A stretch of DNA of 64,000 bases from Macrolepiota albuminosa (GCA_027475525.1 JAMWFC010000118.1:62001-126000), one strand, 5' to 3'. Counted from the stretch's first letter, positions 42,768 to 56,600 are shown. Made by a program: numbers and translations. The notes: generated by a model from the letters alone, not told the origin.

Positions 42768-45120
42768 ATGACCATTCCGAGTAGCAAGGTTGTGGATGCC
42801 ACAGAGAAGATTGGTTCCCATGGCGATATCGAGTCTCTCCAGCAATGTGGAAACCCTATTGACAAAACTACCGGAGAAGGCAAGCTTGTTCGTCAATTAA
42901 AGAATAGGCATATAGCCATGATCAGGTAGGTACCTATACTTCATTATTGTTCACTGTAATTCGCTCTAAAGTTCAATAGTATTGGAGGTGTCATTGGCAC
43001 GGGTATGGAATTCCGAATTGTGAGAGACGATGTATGTTACATGGCTAATATTCCTAGGTCTGTTTTTGGGAACTGCTACCGGGCTCAAGAACGGAGGACC
43101 CGTTGGTATGACTGCATCTCCTCTGCGCAATTTTTACACGTTAACCTGCTGTAACAGGTCTAGTGCTTGGATATGTTGTAATGGGCTCGATTTGTTATAG
43201 CGTCATGGTGTGCCTCACGCTCGAGTATTCCTCATTCGCCAATGATTTGCTATTGTAGATATCACTTGGTGAAATGATTGCCTATCTACCAATACCTGGG
43301 GGTCATATCAAGCTCGCGGAACGTTTTGTCAATCCAGCGCTCTCCTTCACCATGGGCTGGAATTATTGGTGAGTCTGTGACTGATATCTCACAGAAAACT
43401 CACTTTTGGACGCCTCTGGACTAGGTACAATTGGGTTATCATCCTTCCTGCCGAGCTTAGTGCTTCTGCGGTCCTTATAGGGCTCTGGAGCAACGTTAAT
43501 CCAGCTGTTTGGATAACAATAACGATGATTGTTACAATCACCATTAATTTCTTAGGCGCAGGTGCATACGGAGAAGCGGAGTTTGTTTTTGCGTGAGTTG
43601 TAATCTTCTTAATGTTCATTCCAATTGCTCACTCTCCAGTAGTTCAATCAAAGTTATCACAATTGTTGGTCTTATCATTCTTGGCATTGTTCTTGACCTT
43701 GGTGGTATGTACTTTTATCATATAATATTGTTTTCCGAGCCGTTCATGGCCATAGGTGGACCGAACCACGATCGTATTGGTTTCCGTTATTGGAAGAATC
43801 CAGGACCCTTTGCGCAATTCGCCGGAATTCCTGGCTCCAAAGGTCGCTTTTTGGCGTGGTGGGCTGTTATGACACAGGCTGCTTTTTCGTTCATCGGTAC
43901 AGAAATTGTTGCCGTAAGTTTGCATCTCCCGAGGTGATGGAGTACTCTACCGAAGTGACATCTCCGAAAGATTGCTGCAGGAGAAGCCAAAAATCCCAGG
44001 CGTAACCTTCCAAAGGCTATTAGACGAGTTTACGTCCGTATGTAGAATCGCTACCTTCTGTCTCAGAATTCTGACACTTCGTTTAGGAATATGCCTCTTC
44101 TATGTTTTAGGAACATTTATCATTGGTCTACTTGTGCCATATACTTCAGAAGGACTTGATCTTTCCGATGGAACTGCTGCCTCCTCTCCATTCGTCATCG
44201 CCATAAAAAACGCAGGGATTAAGTCTCTGCCATCTGTGTGTTACTCAGAGACTTTTTTTATCCGAGGTTTTGAATGTATTTCAGATTATCAATGCTTGTT
44301 TATTGACCGCAGCTTGGTCGGCTGCTACAAGTGATCTTTATACCAGTTCGCGTGCACTCTGTGAGTATTATAGGCTGTTCGTTCAAACCTGCCTCATAGT
44401 CTGCAATAATAGATGGTCTTGCGAGTGTAGGCAATGCTCCCAAGGTATTCCTCAAAACAACTAAGAAGGGGCTTCCATGGGCTTCTCTGGTCTTCTGCTC
44501 ATTGTTCGCGCTTCTCTCCTACATGGGTGTTAGTAGTGGAGCAGGGAGGGTATTCAATTGGTTTGCGAATATGACTTCCGTGGCTGGCCTCCTCACCTGG
44601 TTCGGCATTTCCTGCACCTATATTCGCTTCTACCAGGGCTTGAAAGCTCAGGGTTATGACCGGAACAAGTTGCCTTTTACATCAAAGCTACAACCATATG
44701 CCGCTTGGTACGCTGCAAGTTTCTGCTTCCTGATCTGTTTGGTGGGTGTTTTGTCTGACAGGGATGTTGATCCTGATTATCTTTGTTTTTTATTTAGTTC
44801 AGCGGATGGAAAGTTTTCCTCAAGGGCGGATGGGCAACAGATACCTTCGTGACAAACTATTTGCCCCTGGCTCTCTTCCCGGTCTTGTACATCACTGCTA
44901 GAATTCGTACCAAGAGGCCCATGGTTAAACCCGATGAAATGGACTTCGTGACGAACATCGCAGAGATTGAGGCTGAGGTGTAAGTGTACTGACTCACCGT
45001 CTTCATCCTCATGTAATGCTTTTCAATAGCTACGACGAGCCTCCCCCAAAGAATATATTCGAGGCTTTTTGGCAGTGGCTGGTAAGTGATACTTATTTTC
45101 TGCAGGTGCATCTGTGTTAA
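42768..45120 (+). CDS. Amino-acid permease (YAT / APC family)
   Basis: A plasma-membrane amino-acid/proton symporter by family. The start [16 protein letters not shown] (42768) gives a usual hydrophilic N-tail, ending in 'KNRHIAMIR' before intron 1. The split signature 'SIGGVIGTG' plus '[16 protein letters not shown]' forms the substrate-binding first transmembrane helix (42976-43106). Further hydrophobic segments follow: '[15 protein letters not shown]', 'SFTMGWNYW', '[19 protein letters not shown]' (43850-43908), then 'FVLGTF'-like '[15 protein letters not shown]' (44100-44145) and '[16 protein letters not shown]'. The C-tail ends near 'FEAFWQWL'. About ten introns are visible. The length fits the usual 550-580 residues. 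Substrate cannot be told. The exact last codons depend on whether the last short GTAAGT...CAG segment is spliced; unspliced is in frame and ends at TAA 45120. Confidence 0.9.
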
Positions 45121-45967
45121 ACAGATATACAAAGATGTAGTAATCTGTCTATTGATCTACACACACATGTTGTCATGATGAAATAATAGTATCCAGTTGC
45201 CTGTCCCATGTATGAGCTATATTCTAGTCTCTAGTTGTAGTCACTTTAAATTGGGACTGGAATGAGTGTTGCTGAATTGTGTCCAAGGAAGGAAGCTTTT
45301 CTGGAGTCTTGTTTCTGCTTGTGCCAGTCTTCAATTCATCTACATCTTTTGTCAGGCAAATACTTGGTGAGTTTTTCTGTTAATTCTGCATGTCTTTTTG
45401 CCATTTTTGATTAAGGCTTACAATGTATTATCTAAGTACATACAAATACAGTCTCATTAATACATTCTGAGGATTGAGACTTCCAATATATTATCTAGGT
45501 GTTGGTCACACCTGACTTATTGCTGCTGTTTGACATTCTAACAAGAACTCTTTTGCAAACTTCATGCACTCAAAGCGATTATAAGCTAAGTTACTGTATT
45601 TGCGACAGTATTCAGCTACTTTTGGACATCATCATCACCTCACATCCACAAGGTTTTGAATCATCCTGACATTATAATACTCCTCTTATATACCCTACAT
45701 AACCTCTAGAATTGTGGCAAAATGGACAAGTTGATGTTATTCATGATTTGCATATACTGGCCCCTTTCACATCAGATAAACCCACAGTATAGCCTGTATC
45801 CGGCTGTAGGATTGAAGTGGTGGCAAATATCATTCCTTGTTAATACAAGTCCCTGTCACTGCATACTTAGTTGGAGTTTCAAAATGTTCCCCACAGTTAC
45901 GGATCACTGCGATCACCAGCGCTGTCATCGAACTTCTCGAGTAAGTACTTCTACCAAACGTTACAGA
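45121..45967. other. Intergenic, AT-rich
   Basis: No convincing gene. A short imperfect direct repeat ('tattatcta' context at 45427 and 45490) is seen. The last 100 bp may include an upstream exon or 5' UTR of the acyltransferase. Confidence 0.5.
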
Positions 45968-47493
45968 ATGTCAGTAGGCGCCCAACACTTCGACTTGCCT
46001 ATAGCCCAACGACCGTCGATATCATGGCCCCGATCTTTGCTGGCGCTGTGCTTCTGTATTACGTTTATTTTTGGATGTCTTATGGTTCATGGTTCTCAAG
46101 TTGTATTTCTCATACCTTTGCGGTTTCTTCCATTCAAGTGGTCGAGCAAGCTATATGACGAGGGCATTCGCTATACCAAAGGAGCCTTCGGATGCCTGTG
46201 TAGTGAGTATTCTCATTGATATCGTTAGGTTTAAATGGGGCTTACCTAACGCACTTTACAGTCCTAATGTGCCAATGGTTTGCACCCACTAGTCTACGTA
46301 TAAGTTTTGAGACAGAAGGCAAGGGAGGCTTCAATGCAGAAGACATTGAAAAGCTGCTCGTTAGGAACCAGGCAGGCGACGTCATGTCACTGAACCTGCC
46401 TACCAAGTTTGTTCTCATATCCAACCATCAAGTGGGTGACTACCTTTAAAATTACAATTTCTCTTGTCTTGAATGACTCTTTAGATTTATGCTGATTGGT
46501 GGTATGCATGGTGTCTCATATATTTTGTCGGTGTCCAAGGGGTGCATCGCCATGTCTATATTACCCTGAAGAAAAGTCTGCAATGGATCCCTATCGTTGG
46601 TTGGGTGTGTTACATTTGATCTCTGTGTTCACAGATATCTGATGTCTACAAGGGGATGCAACTGTATGGTTTTATTTTTCTAGCTCGCTCTTGGGCTTCA
46701 GACCGATCACAACTTGCTTCACACCTGTCTACATTGGGTAAGCGTGCAGAAGAGGAGGACAAACCGTTCTGTTTCTTGCTTTACCCGGAAGGAACACTTG
46801 TCAGCCCGAACACACGCCCCATCAGCAAAAAATTTGCTGACAAAGAAGGCATTGTGAGTATTGGCAAGTGCTAGATGGCTGATATTTATTTTGAAGACTG
46901 ACATACTTTCTAGGCAGATCTTAAATATATCTTACTTCCCAGATCGACCGGTTTATATTACAGTCTTCGATCTCTAGCTCCTCGAGTACCCGACCTAAAA
47001 TTGATTGACCTCACCGTGGTATATCCTGGTACAGTCTGTTATCAGTACACCTAGCGGCTGATTTTTGGTTAAAAGAAGCACATATTCTGTAGGGATTCCG
47101 CCAATGGGATATGGCCAAGACTACTATACTCTCCGTTCCATCTTCATGGATGGTGTTCCGCCTCCACTCATTCACATACATCTCAAAATGTTCGACGTTG
47201 CTACGGATATTCCAATTGGTGACCTGCCCTCAGGCACATGCATCTCATCCGAGTTGTTGCGCCAAGATGTCAACGTCTTTGAAGAGAGGAAAACTTTCGA
47301 CGTCTGGCTACGGGAACTTTGGCAGGAAAAAGATGACTTGATCACTCAGTTCCTTGAGACAAATTCTTTCCGCGTTGGAACGCACCCGATTCAGATACCC
47401 GTGAAACTAAGGCGTAGAAGAGAAGTACTTGACGCTTTTTGTTTCTTCTTACCGGCAGGAATTGGATATCTCTGGGGCATGGTACGAAAATGA
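45968..47493 (+). CDS. PlsC-type acyltransferase (AGPAT / LCLAT-like)
   Basis: A membrane lysophospholipid acyltransferase that moves an acyl chain onto a lyso-lipid; similar in plan to yeast Cst26/Mum3 and animal LCLAT1. The start MSVGAQHFDLPIAQ (45968) leads into a hydrophobic segment ('LLALCFCITFIFGCLMVHG'). Motif I NH-x4-D is present as 'NHQIYADWWY', split by an intron at 46430-46484. Motif III appears as 'LYPEGTL' (46782-46802). A C-terminal hydrophobic stretch 'FCFFLPAGIGYLWGM' precedes the TGA at 47491-47493. About six introns. An upstream exon cannot be excluded, since an open frame with a possible splice lies at 45890-45930. The substrate (phosphatidic acid or lyso-cardiolipin or lyso-PI branch) cannot be decided. 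Confidence 0.85.
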
Positions 47494-48120
47494 TGGTTGT
47501 TTGTATGGCGCGCAATGTCATATATATATGCCGACCGAAAGATAGCATTACAATTACGAACTAGAAGTTTGGAGTCTTTGTTCCTCAATTCTTCTGACCA
47601 TGAATAGACTGGTGTCCAGGAATCTTTCCACACAGTTGGCTAAACACCTTTCTTCTCCGTACGAAAATCGAGTCGAGGGCGTGCCAGTAATACACCTACA
47701 GGGCTGTACTAAGGCCTTCCCAGAAGATGTAGTAGATAAAAACATACTTAGTCCAGCACATGTTTGTCAGAGAATGAATGGAAGAGTTGATTTTAGCCTT
47801 TATTTCATTGAGATGACATGGAGACGCGAGGGAAAAGACCTCACCTGTGCTTGCTCTTTCTCGAGAAAGCTGCTTAGCTCTTTCTATCAGAAGGTAAGTG
47901 ACGAAAATCTATGGGCTGAGCATGGTGGACAGACTTGGGTTGCTTCATCGAATTTTTCCATGGTAGTCCTGGTTAATGGAGTGGTGTTACGTAATATTTT
48001 GACGTTATGTAGTCGTGATGTTTGGATATTAATAGGATGCGAGATCATTGTGGCAGAGTAACGTGAGTTCTAAGATGCTGTCTCGTGCTCCTCTTCGCCT
48101 CAAGCTCCCACACTCTCCCA
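47494..48120. other. Intergenic with a doubtful 153-codon ORF
   Basis: An ORF on the plus strand (47600-48061, MNRLVSRNLSTQLAKHL) has no recognisable domain and spans what should be the promoter of IES1. I do not count it as a gene. Confidence 0.4.
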
Positions 48121-49913
48121 ATGGCCGCTAGTGGATCTTCCACAGCATGGACAGATGCAACTCCTCCGTAGGTATCACTTCATTCTACTCTATCCCTTGC
48201 TAATCCCTTGATGAAAAGTGTTGGCTATCTCAGTCGCAAAGCTTTACCGATAAAACGCCACGATGCAGAGCCCCTTACCCGCGAGGATGTCCAGTTTGAT
48301 CTGCTTCATTACATTTTCTCCGATGGTAATGCTGTGTTCACCAACCCGACGCCTGGTGCCAGCCCATTGTCTGGTACGGCTGAGAAGGTCACTTTTGCAG
48401 ACTTGTACATCTCTGCACTTTACAATTCGAGTAAATGTTCCAAAGTCCTTAGGGAGAAGATGGTAGAAACCCCAGCATTCGCCACGGAACTTGCGAAGAT
48501 ATCTCTGTTAACTAATGTCGGACGAATCAATACCACAATGGCCTGTGAGTCGGCGGTATATATTTCACCATCACTTCTAGACCTTCAAATTCTAGTTTTT
48601 CCTGAGATGAAGACAGCTCTTCGAACATATCATCCAGTACCTTCTCTACAGAAGACAAATGGAAATGCGCAAGATGCACCCCGAATCAAGAATTGTCTCA
48701 AAGCTGCTCTCCTCCCCACTGAAATCAAGACTGTGCCCCCCTCTTCCCCAGACGAAATTATGGACAGAAGAGTGAGTAACTCATTTTCTGTGCTCTGCTC
48801 TGTGCTCTGTATTCAGATTGCCGACACACCATTTACGAACGATAGAGAGCAGGTCTACATCCCCCAACAACAATTGTTAATCTGGTCTTTGTTTTGGCCA
48901 ACCACACTGCTGTAAGTTTCCTTCATATAATTGTATTCGTTACCAACGTCTTTCTAGCCTCTGGCTAGTGTACATTTCGACGGAGTGCTTAACTTTCTCG
49001 ATCTCTTCCTTCCGAACAGAGGCCTAATGTCAAATGATCGTGCTAGAGCTTTTCTTTGGCTTTCCTACTTCTATTTAGAGTCCAGTGAAAGTCCCAATCC
49101 CTTCGACGATGATTTTTCACGCAAGCACCCAGGCAAGGCACCTTTATTGCGTCAGATGACAGAACAACAGAGAAGGATAGAAAATGTGGACACGAATGAG
49201 GAAATGATATGGGGGAAGAAGATGTCAGCCCAAAGAAATGTTTTCCTTCAGAAGCTCGTGAATTCGTTACAGGATGAGAAGAAGTTACGAGCCTCACCTC
49301 CCACAGTGAGGGGTTTTGTCTCAGGTTCGTCCCTTCGTGAATCTATTCCGAAACAATTTTGATGCGTTGTAGTGAACGAAAGTACCCTTCGTCGCCCGAA
49401 ACAACCACATGACGAGGGTGCATTCATGTATTATGTTCCACAATATGATTCTCCTCCGGATATTGATGGTGCAAAGAAAGGTAAGGACTATCCTACAGTT
49501 AAAGAGAAGAAAAACACGGAAATCGGCTAATTCATCCTAGCCGCGCCGTTGCAATTACAGTCCCATCCACGTCTATCTCAAAATATCCTAGCGCCCCCAG
49601 CGACGTCTCGTCCTCAGATACGCACTATGTTGCAGCGTTAGCATTATCTTTTTTTTATACACTCAATCTTTTTAACATCGTATCTCTGTCATCAGAGGCA
49701 TGGCATATCGTCACTACCACTGACCCTCTAGTCGATTCGGACGACGATTTAGAGCACGCCGACGAACACGTTCTCTTGGATTACAGTGAGTCTATTTTCT
49801 GCCGGTTACGTTACATCTCGGTATGAAAACGGTTCTTAGCTCGACGTATGCAAGTACTGTCCCACATTGAGAAAACTGTCTTCAGACCCCGTCACTTGAA
49901 CCCAGACGGCTAA
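48121..49913 (+). CDS. IES1: INO80 chromatin-remodelling complex subunit Ies1
   Basis: Nuclear subunit of the INO80 nucleosome remodeller. Start MAASGSSTAWTDATP (48121); intron 1 joins to 'VGYLSRKALPIKRHD'. The family hallmark follows: 'EPLTREDVQFDLLHYIFSD' (48270-48328), 'TFADLYISALYNSSKCSKVL', 'NVGRINTT', then 'FFPEMKTALRTYHPVPSLQ' across an intron, and 'SNDRARAFLWLSYFYLESSE' (49030-49090) with 'NPFDDDF'. The C-terminal part has 'RRMQVLSHIEKTVF' and ends 'RHLNPDG' at TAA 49911-49913. The block order matches fungal Ies1 proteins as I know them. Several introns of 45-60 bp. Convergent with LYS1. Confidence 0.85.
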
Positions 49914-51046
49914 TCTGTTGGTACAGATTTTGTCTCCGGACTATTTAGGATTGCGAAGCCTTTAATTATATTGATACACTTACTCGAATCGATACCATGC
50001 ACTAAATATATCCTACCTACTTCAACCGCTCCCAACAAAGTGTCTGTGAAAACATGTTTTATAGAAGATAAGACATTATTTGTGAATTTTCGCCTTCAAG
50101 AGACGGATCCAGAAACTGGAGGTTAAAAGCCAGTCAAAACGGGATGCTTGAACCCAGAACGACCGCGCAACGGTAATGTATCTCCCGGGGCGCTATGTCA
50201 CTCCCAAATAGCCTTGGCTCCAGGCTCTGATTCGTCAGGGTGACGTTCATACACACTCGTCCTACATCGCAGCATATTGTGAGCTCTGCTTTCCCGCGAA
50301 AGGAGAACAATAGAATGCGATTTTGTTGCAGGGGCCATCGTCAGTTTGACTGAAAGTTCAGGCTTTGGCAACTCGGAGGATAATATCTCAGTAGAGTGTG
50401 GCACCACGAACGCGCAATTTCAATCGGCCCACATCAGCCTGCAGTCGAGGGCAATGAGACAGACAGCCGGACGTAGGCTCAATCAAATCAGGAACTTCGT
50501 TGAATGAGCATGAGCACGGCACGTCATATGAGCAGAGATCTGATCAAGCAACGGAGGGAGTGTGACATGCGAGGATGTTTTCTTGATCGTATTGTCGGAA
50601 GGACATAGATTCTACAATGGTTTGACACCTTTGCTGAACTTGGTCAAATGAACTGAGCGGAAGGTATCGTTGTCAATGGAGCTTGAGAAAGTGGACGGAA
50701 AAGGAGAGTATGATTCAACGACTGGTTCCTCGGAAAGGCTAACGAGACGCAGATCTCAGAAGGGGCAGACATGAAGCTCATCGACATGAAGGACCCAAGA
50801 AAAGGGAAGGGAAAGATGAGGCAGCCGGCGACCAGCACCAAGGGAAGAGGGCCTACTTAACGAGCGAGCCAGCGTCAAATGAAAAAATGATTGAATTGAG
50901 ACTCGTCCTCAAAGCTTCCGTCAATTCGGCTATTGTAGCTGATCATGGGTAACGCACTAAGCAGACCTATTTCTTATCAACACTAAATCAAAATTGATAT
51001 GACAAAGCCTTCTATTCACTATAAATGATCGGTCCTAATCCCATTC
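49914..51046. other. Intergenic between the convergent IES1 and LYS1
   Basis: About 1.1 kb with only short, unconvincing ORFs on both strands. I see no RNA gene or repeat. Confidence 0.6.
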
Positions 51047-52301
<1,255 letters not shown>

Positions 52302-52309
52302 TATAGAGT

Positions 52310-52316
52310 TGAGTCA
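52310..52316 (-). promoter_or_regulatory. Gcn4/CPC1-type site TGAGTCA
   Basis: TGAGTCA lies 9 bp upstream of the LYS1 start codon. This is the general amino-acid control site in fungi and LYS1 is a typical target. Its closeness to the ATG makes a role uncertain. Confidence 0.35.
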
Positions 52317-52490
52317 ATGAAAGATCAATTCTCGAGTCTTTTTTTTGGGTACAATCACGTGGCATAACAATACATCAGGTGACCTGTGACTGCGTTTCGA
52401 CAATGACACGTGAGAGGAATTGAACGCGTCCTCACCCTCGAGGTTTATACTATCTACACTATTTTATGTATTAGAATTCAAGATAAATTT

Positions 52491-52498
52491 TGACGTCA
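52491..52498. promoter_or_regulatory. Palindromic bZIP site TGACGTCA
   Basis: A perfect CRE/ATF-type palindrome 190 bp upstream of LYS1. Gcn4-like factors also bind this form. Confidence 0.35.
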
Positions 52499-52904
52499 CT
52501 ACTAGCTAGTATATATCTTCTAGAATATGGTCTGGAATGGTCAGATACCTCAGTATCTTTTTGCAGCCCAAACTACCTGGACACTATTTGGACGACAGTT
52601 TTCCTTGCCTAAATCTTCTTGATAATTCCTTTTCCTTTGATAATGATCATAAACGTCGATTGGTCGTGTGGTCAAGCTTTGAGCGCTAGGCGCCTGCGCT
52701 GAATAGTAACAAGCAAGATCGATTATTACAGGACGGATATGGAATCAACTTACAGGACTGACCAAAACCCTCGATAGACGCATTGTGCATGGTTGTGATT
52801 ATTTTTGCAATGTGCGAACACGGATCTTACTCAGACGACTCAGATGCGCTGTTGAATCAAAAGACAGGTGTGATACATTGACAACCTAGGATTACCGAAC
52901 GCCT

Positions 52905-54011
52905 TTACAAACTCTTGCCCATTTTGTATAAATTCTCAGCTAGCTCAAGTTTTCCGGTGTCAAAGCGTTTGAAGTTGTCTGGAGTAGACCCGGCTGTGAT
53001 ATAGGTCTCGCCGCGTTTCAGCGCCTCTAAAACGACCTTGGTATATTCTTCCAGCGGCATCCAGAATTTAGACAACTTCTCTGTCGTCCCGTATGCTAGA
53101 AATGGCGTAGTCATCAGCCTCTGAACTGAAATTGTTCTCGATGGTGGTGACTCACCATCGTGAAGCTCGGATTCAACGAGACTATGCAAGATTATTGACT
53201 AAGTTAGTATAAATTCAAAAAAGGGTGACCTACGGTGGTATGATCTCCAGGACATGAACATTGGTTCCCTGAAGTTGTATCTGAAGGGAGGTGTTGAAAC
53301 TATGGAGAGCTGCTTTGGAAGCAGAATAATTTGGAACTTGAGGAGCCGGAACAATTGCAAGTTCAGATGTCACCGGTACGACAAGACACGGCCGTCCTTC
53401 TGCCTGTGAGAATGGTAGACTTCATCAATTATCCCATAATGCTGATTAGGAAAGAGAATGTACCCCAGACTTTAGAAGGTGAGGTAAGAATAGTGAGATG
53501 AGGGAAACAACGGACGTATAATTGGTGTTGATTTCGCTGGTTATTTCTAAGAAAACGTGAGAGCTGAGATACCTGACAGGCAAAAAGTGTGATGATCTCG
53601 TACTACTCAAATCGACTTTTTGCTTAAAATCAAACTCGTGCTGTATACCAGCACATAAAATGATCGTATCCAGCTTTTTGAGTTTGAGAATGTGAAGTTG
53701 CCTACAAGGACACGGATACACACATTGGGATATTTCTGTAGAACAGTATCCGCAAAAGCTTTCAAGCCTTGGGCATCAGTGTCTAGATCAACTTGAATAG
53801 TTTGTAGGTTGGATTTGGCCAACTCGTCTAATCTACTTCGGCGCCGGCCGGCTGCAATGACCTCTGGTCGCGATGGTAGGGCAGCAAGAGCGATGGCAAG
53901 GGCTCGGCCAATCCCGGATGTCGCCCCAGTGACTAAGATACATTTGCTGTCGTTGATACTATCACCAATTGGGTGTTGCAAAACTTTCCGCAAAATCGAC
54001 AATTGCGGCAC
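52905..54011 (-). CDS. Short-chain dehydrogenase/reductase
   Basis: NAD(P)-dependent oxidoreductase of the classical SDR type. The start MPQLSILRKVLQHPIG (54011) precedes the cofactor loop 'LVTGATSGIGRALA' (53940-53900) and 'AAGRRRSRLDEL', whose arginines suggest NADP(H). After an intron, 'LDTIILCAGIQH' replaces the usual NNAG motif. The catalytic Y-x3-K is in 'NYSASKAALHSF' (53330-53295). The C-terminal part ends 'AENLYKMGKSL' at 52905. About five introns. The layout recalls bacterial DltE-like oxidoreductases. Substrate unknown. Divergent from the TPR gene. Confidence 0.85.
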
Positions 54012-54935
54012 ATCGGGCCCACCTTTTTCTGATCAGACTTCAGGTATCGGTAGGCTAGTATCTTAACTAGAGACGTATAAATTTATCTTTGTGGATGCAC
54101 GGTCTGGAATTCTCTCGGAAGGAAGCCGGATGGCCAGAACGCAAAAACAGGGAGTTGCAAAACTTTCGTCACGGTTTGTCACGCTGCCGGTTGTATCTCC
54201 GCTTCGGAGGACTGTCACGGGACTACTTTACTTTCAGCCCTCTGCAGTTGAACGAAGAATATGAGAAAAATGTAGCGCCGAACGGGTCACATCTTGGCAC
54301 GCAGAGGCCTCCGAAAACGCTCCTCACCTCTGGTAGTCGCCTTTACGCCGATTCTTAAAGTAGTCACGTGTTTTTCATTGTTGATAACGTAAAGCTGACT
54401 TCAAATCATGATCAAATAGGAATCACACAGTGTCACGCAAAACATAAGATCAGCCTCTATATTCCTCCTAAGGGCATGAGGGACCTAAAAACTTGGCCAG
54501 AGCTTGCTTTATGTTATACTCAGTCTGTACCTAGAAGCTTGAGCAAAAATAAAGGCTAGAGATTAAGACCGAGAACAGTCTTTTCAAGAACTGCAAAATT
54601 TTGCCCAGTGATCAAGCAATCGCAATGCAACAGCAAGCTTAATTCACACCAAATTTGAAATCCAAAATATATGTATATAGGTGTATTAAGATCGAAGAGG
54701 ATCAGACATAAAGATGTTGCGATCTCTTAAAAAACCACATTTTGCAACTCCCTGTGGTTTTGCAACCCATAACGTGTGATAGTAGTAGGCATCCCTATGT
54801 GATTTTGAAGAAAGTTCGAAGCTATTGCATCAATTTGTTCCTGTTGAAAAATATTTCATAAATGACCGAGAATGCCTAGTAGAGGGCAAAAGCACCCCAT
54901 GACTCAGTAGTGGATGTCCTGATTACAATTCTCAG
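54012..54935. other. Intergenic with an inverted-repeat pair
   Basis: About 0.9 kb between divergent genes. It contains a 16-bp inverted repeat listed separately and short ORFs that look random. Confidence 0.55.
54147..54755. repeat. Inverted-repeat-bounded 609-bp segment (MITE candidate)
   Basis: ACAGGGAGTTGCAAAA at 54147-54162 is exactly complementary to TTTTGCAACTCCCTGT at 54740-54755. The inside is AT-rich and non-coding. No clear target duplication is seen, so transposon origin is only possible. Confidence 0.4.
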
Positions 54936-55941
54936 TGTCGTCATTGGCTTCGTCGTTGGCAACAACCGATGGTTGATCTTACTCCTTCTTCGACCACAGC
55001 TGAGGATATTTTGGCCGCACCTGAGAGTAACAATTCGGTGAGGTACTCGTTGCTTTTCAAGAATACTGCTCATAACTTCCCAGTCCTTCATCCTTGCTGC
55101 CGATGAATTGAAGGACCAGGGAAATGTTTACTTTCGATCAAGTCAGTGGAACGAGGCCTTGGTCGCATACCAATCGGCCCTCGGTCATCTACCCAAAAGG
55201 ACTTCTCAACCAGAGAAAAATGGCAACCCAGAAGGAGACGAAACGGTTGTACGAGATGTTTCCGTGAACAACGACCAAGCGCCGACACAGTTAGATGCCA
55301 TTGCGAGACGTCGCGCTGTTCTAAATGCCAATATCGGTGCATGCTTCGTCAAACTCGTATGTATTAGGATCACTGCGAATCCACATTCTTTTATCTGAAG
55401 ACCTCGCTAAGGCTGAGCATAAGCAAGCTGTTGATGCCTGCTCCCAAGGTGCGCTCCGATAGATAGGTTTCAATCAATTAACTAAATGACTTTTTCAGCC
55501 CTCTTGGATGACCCTCAATATGTGAAAGCCCTTCAAAGACGCGCAGCCTCAAACGAGACGATAGGTTCATGGTCATCCCTGACTGCTGCACAAGAAGGTG
55601 TGTTTTCCCTCTGCACGTTCATTGAAATTTTGACAATCAGTCAAAGATTATCACACTTTGATCAAGCTCCTTCCACAATCTTCCTCCCAACTGCGCGACG
55701 TACAAAGGTTACAGGAGTTGCTGAAGCCTCGATTAGAGTCGGCTCAGAAACGAGAGACAGCAGAGATGCTGGACAAACTTAAAGGCCTTGGAAACAGCAT
55801 TCTAGGTGCGTTCAGGCAACCACTTGGTGTTCAAGTCATTTAAGTGATCCTCTTGGCACAGGAAATTTTGGTCTCTCCACCGACAACTTCAAGTTTGAAC
55901 CAAACGGACAAGGGGGGTACTCATTGAACTTTCAGAAATAG
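54936..55941 (+). CDS. TPR protein similar to TTC1
   Basis: Adaptor-type protein with tetratricopeptide repeats; in animals TTC1 binds Hsp90/Hsp70 and Ras-related partners. A lead ending 'TTAEDILAAPESNNS' is spliced to 'FILAADELKDQGNVYFRSSQW' (55086-55152), the first TPR helix pair. 'RRRAVLNANIGACFVKL', 'VDACSQ' and 'YVKALQRRAASNETIG' give the next repeats across introns. 'RETAEMLDKLKGLGNSILG' then 'NFGLSTDNF' and 'GGYSLNF' form the C-terminal signature that identifies TTC1. Stop TAG 55939-55941. The first exon is not resolved; the start given is approximate. Confidence 0.75.
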
Positions 55942-56089
55942 TTGATTATCTATCTACCTAAACAAAAACTGTAATTTGGTATGGCCCCGAGCAAGGCAAG
56001 CAACGAGGAAGTCACCTTAAAGATGAGCCTGGATCTTCGGATCGAGAATTCATGCCAGAAGTGTTGCAGGATTCCGGAATATCGTGGCT

Positions 56090-56600
56090 CTACTCAAGGG
56101 CCAAATCTGAGCCAGAGATATCAGCACAGTGGTAGTAAAGGTTCCGAGTAATTTCGCTGACCCTGGCGAGCATCCTTCCTTGTATTAATGACATTGATAC
56201 TGGCCCATACATTCTTGAGTCGATCGAATTATCAGCATTGTCACCAGCGATCCAAACATGACCCTCGGGTATCATGACGTGCTCTGTAGAAGGTGCATAC
56301 TTTCCAGTCGGATCAACACACACTATGTCACCCGGCAAACCAATAATCCTCTTGCAAATGACTCCCTCCGGATTCCGTGGGGATTGTAAAATTACAAGTT
56401 CGCCGCGCGAAAGTTGTGGATTGAGCCAGTAGGACAATCTGTCTTCAATGACGATCTCTCCTTCTACACCTAGAGTAGGAAGCATTGACGGGCCATACAT
56501 CTGCACTGTGGAATGAGTTTCCTATGGCAAAACGAAATGGAGGATGTTCACAAAAGAAGGTCTTCCAATATACTGCGACACGAGATGAATCGCACAAGCT
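56090..56600 (-). CDS. IMP1: Mitochondrial inner-membrane protease subunit 1
   Basis: Type I signal peptidase-like serine protease that removes sorting signals from proteins in the intermembrane space. The serine motif is 'QMYGPSMLPTL' (56508-56475). The lysine box is 'VICKRIIGLPGD' (56370-56335) with serine/lysine as the catalytic pair. 'VWIAGDNADNSIDSRMYGPV' (56260-56200) is box E. An upstream exon (about 56595-56545) encodes the membrane segment 'GACAIHLVSQYIG'. Stop at 56090-56092. The start codon lies in a short first exon that I cannot fix; it may reach about 56690. Divergent from ELP4 with a short shared promoter region. Confidence 0.82.

Larger units (their letters stand above)
52302..52904. 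other. Intergenic: LYS1 promoter side
   Basis: LYS1 reads leftward from here and the dehydrogenase ends here. Apart from two bZIP-type sites listed separately I see no feature. An ORF at 52131-52367 is a shadow of LYS1. Confidence 0.6.

Noticed and set aside
47600..48061. 153-codon plus-strand ORF as a gene
   Set aside because: No domain, no splice support, and it occupies the likely IES1 promoter.
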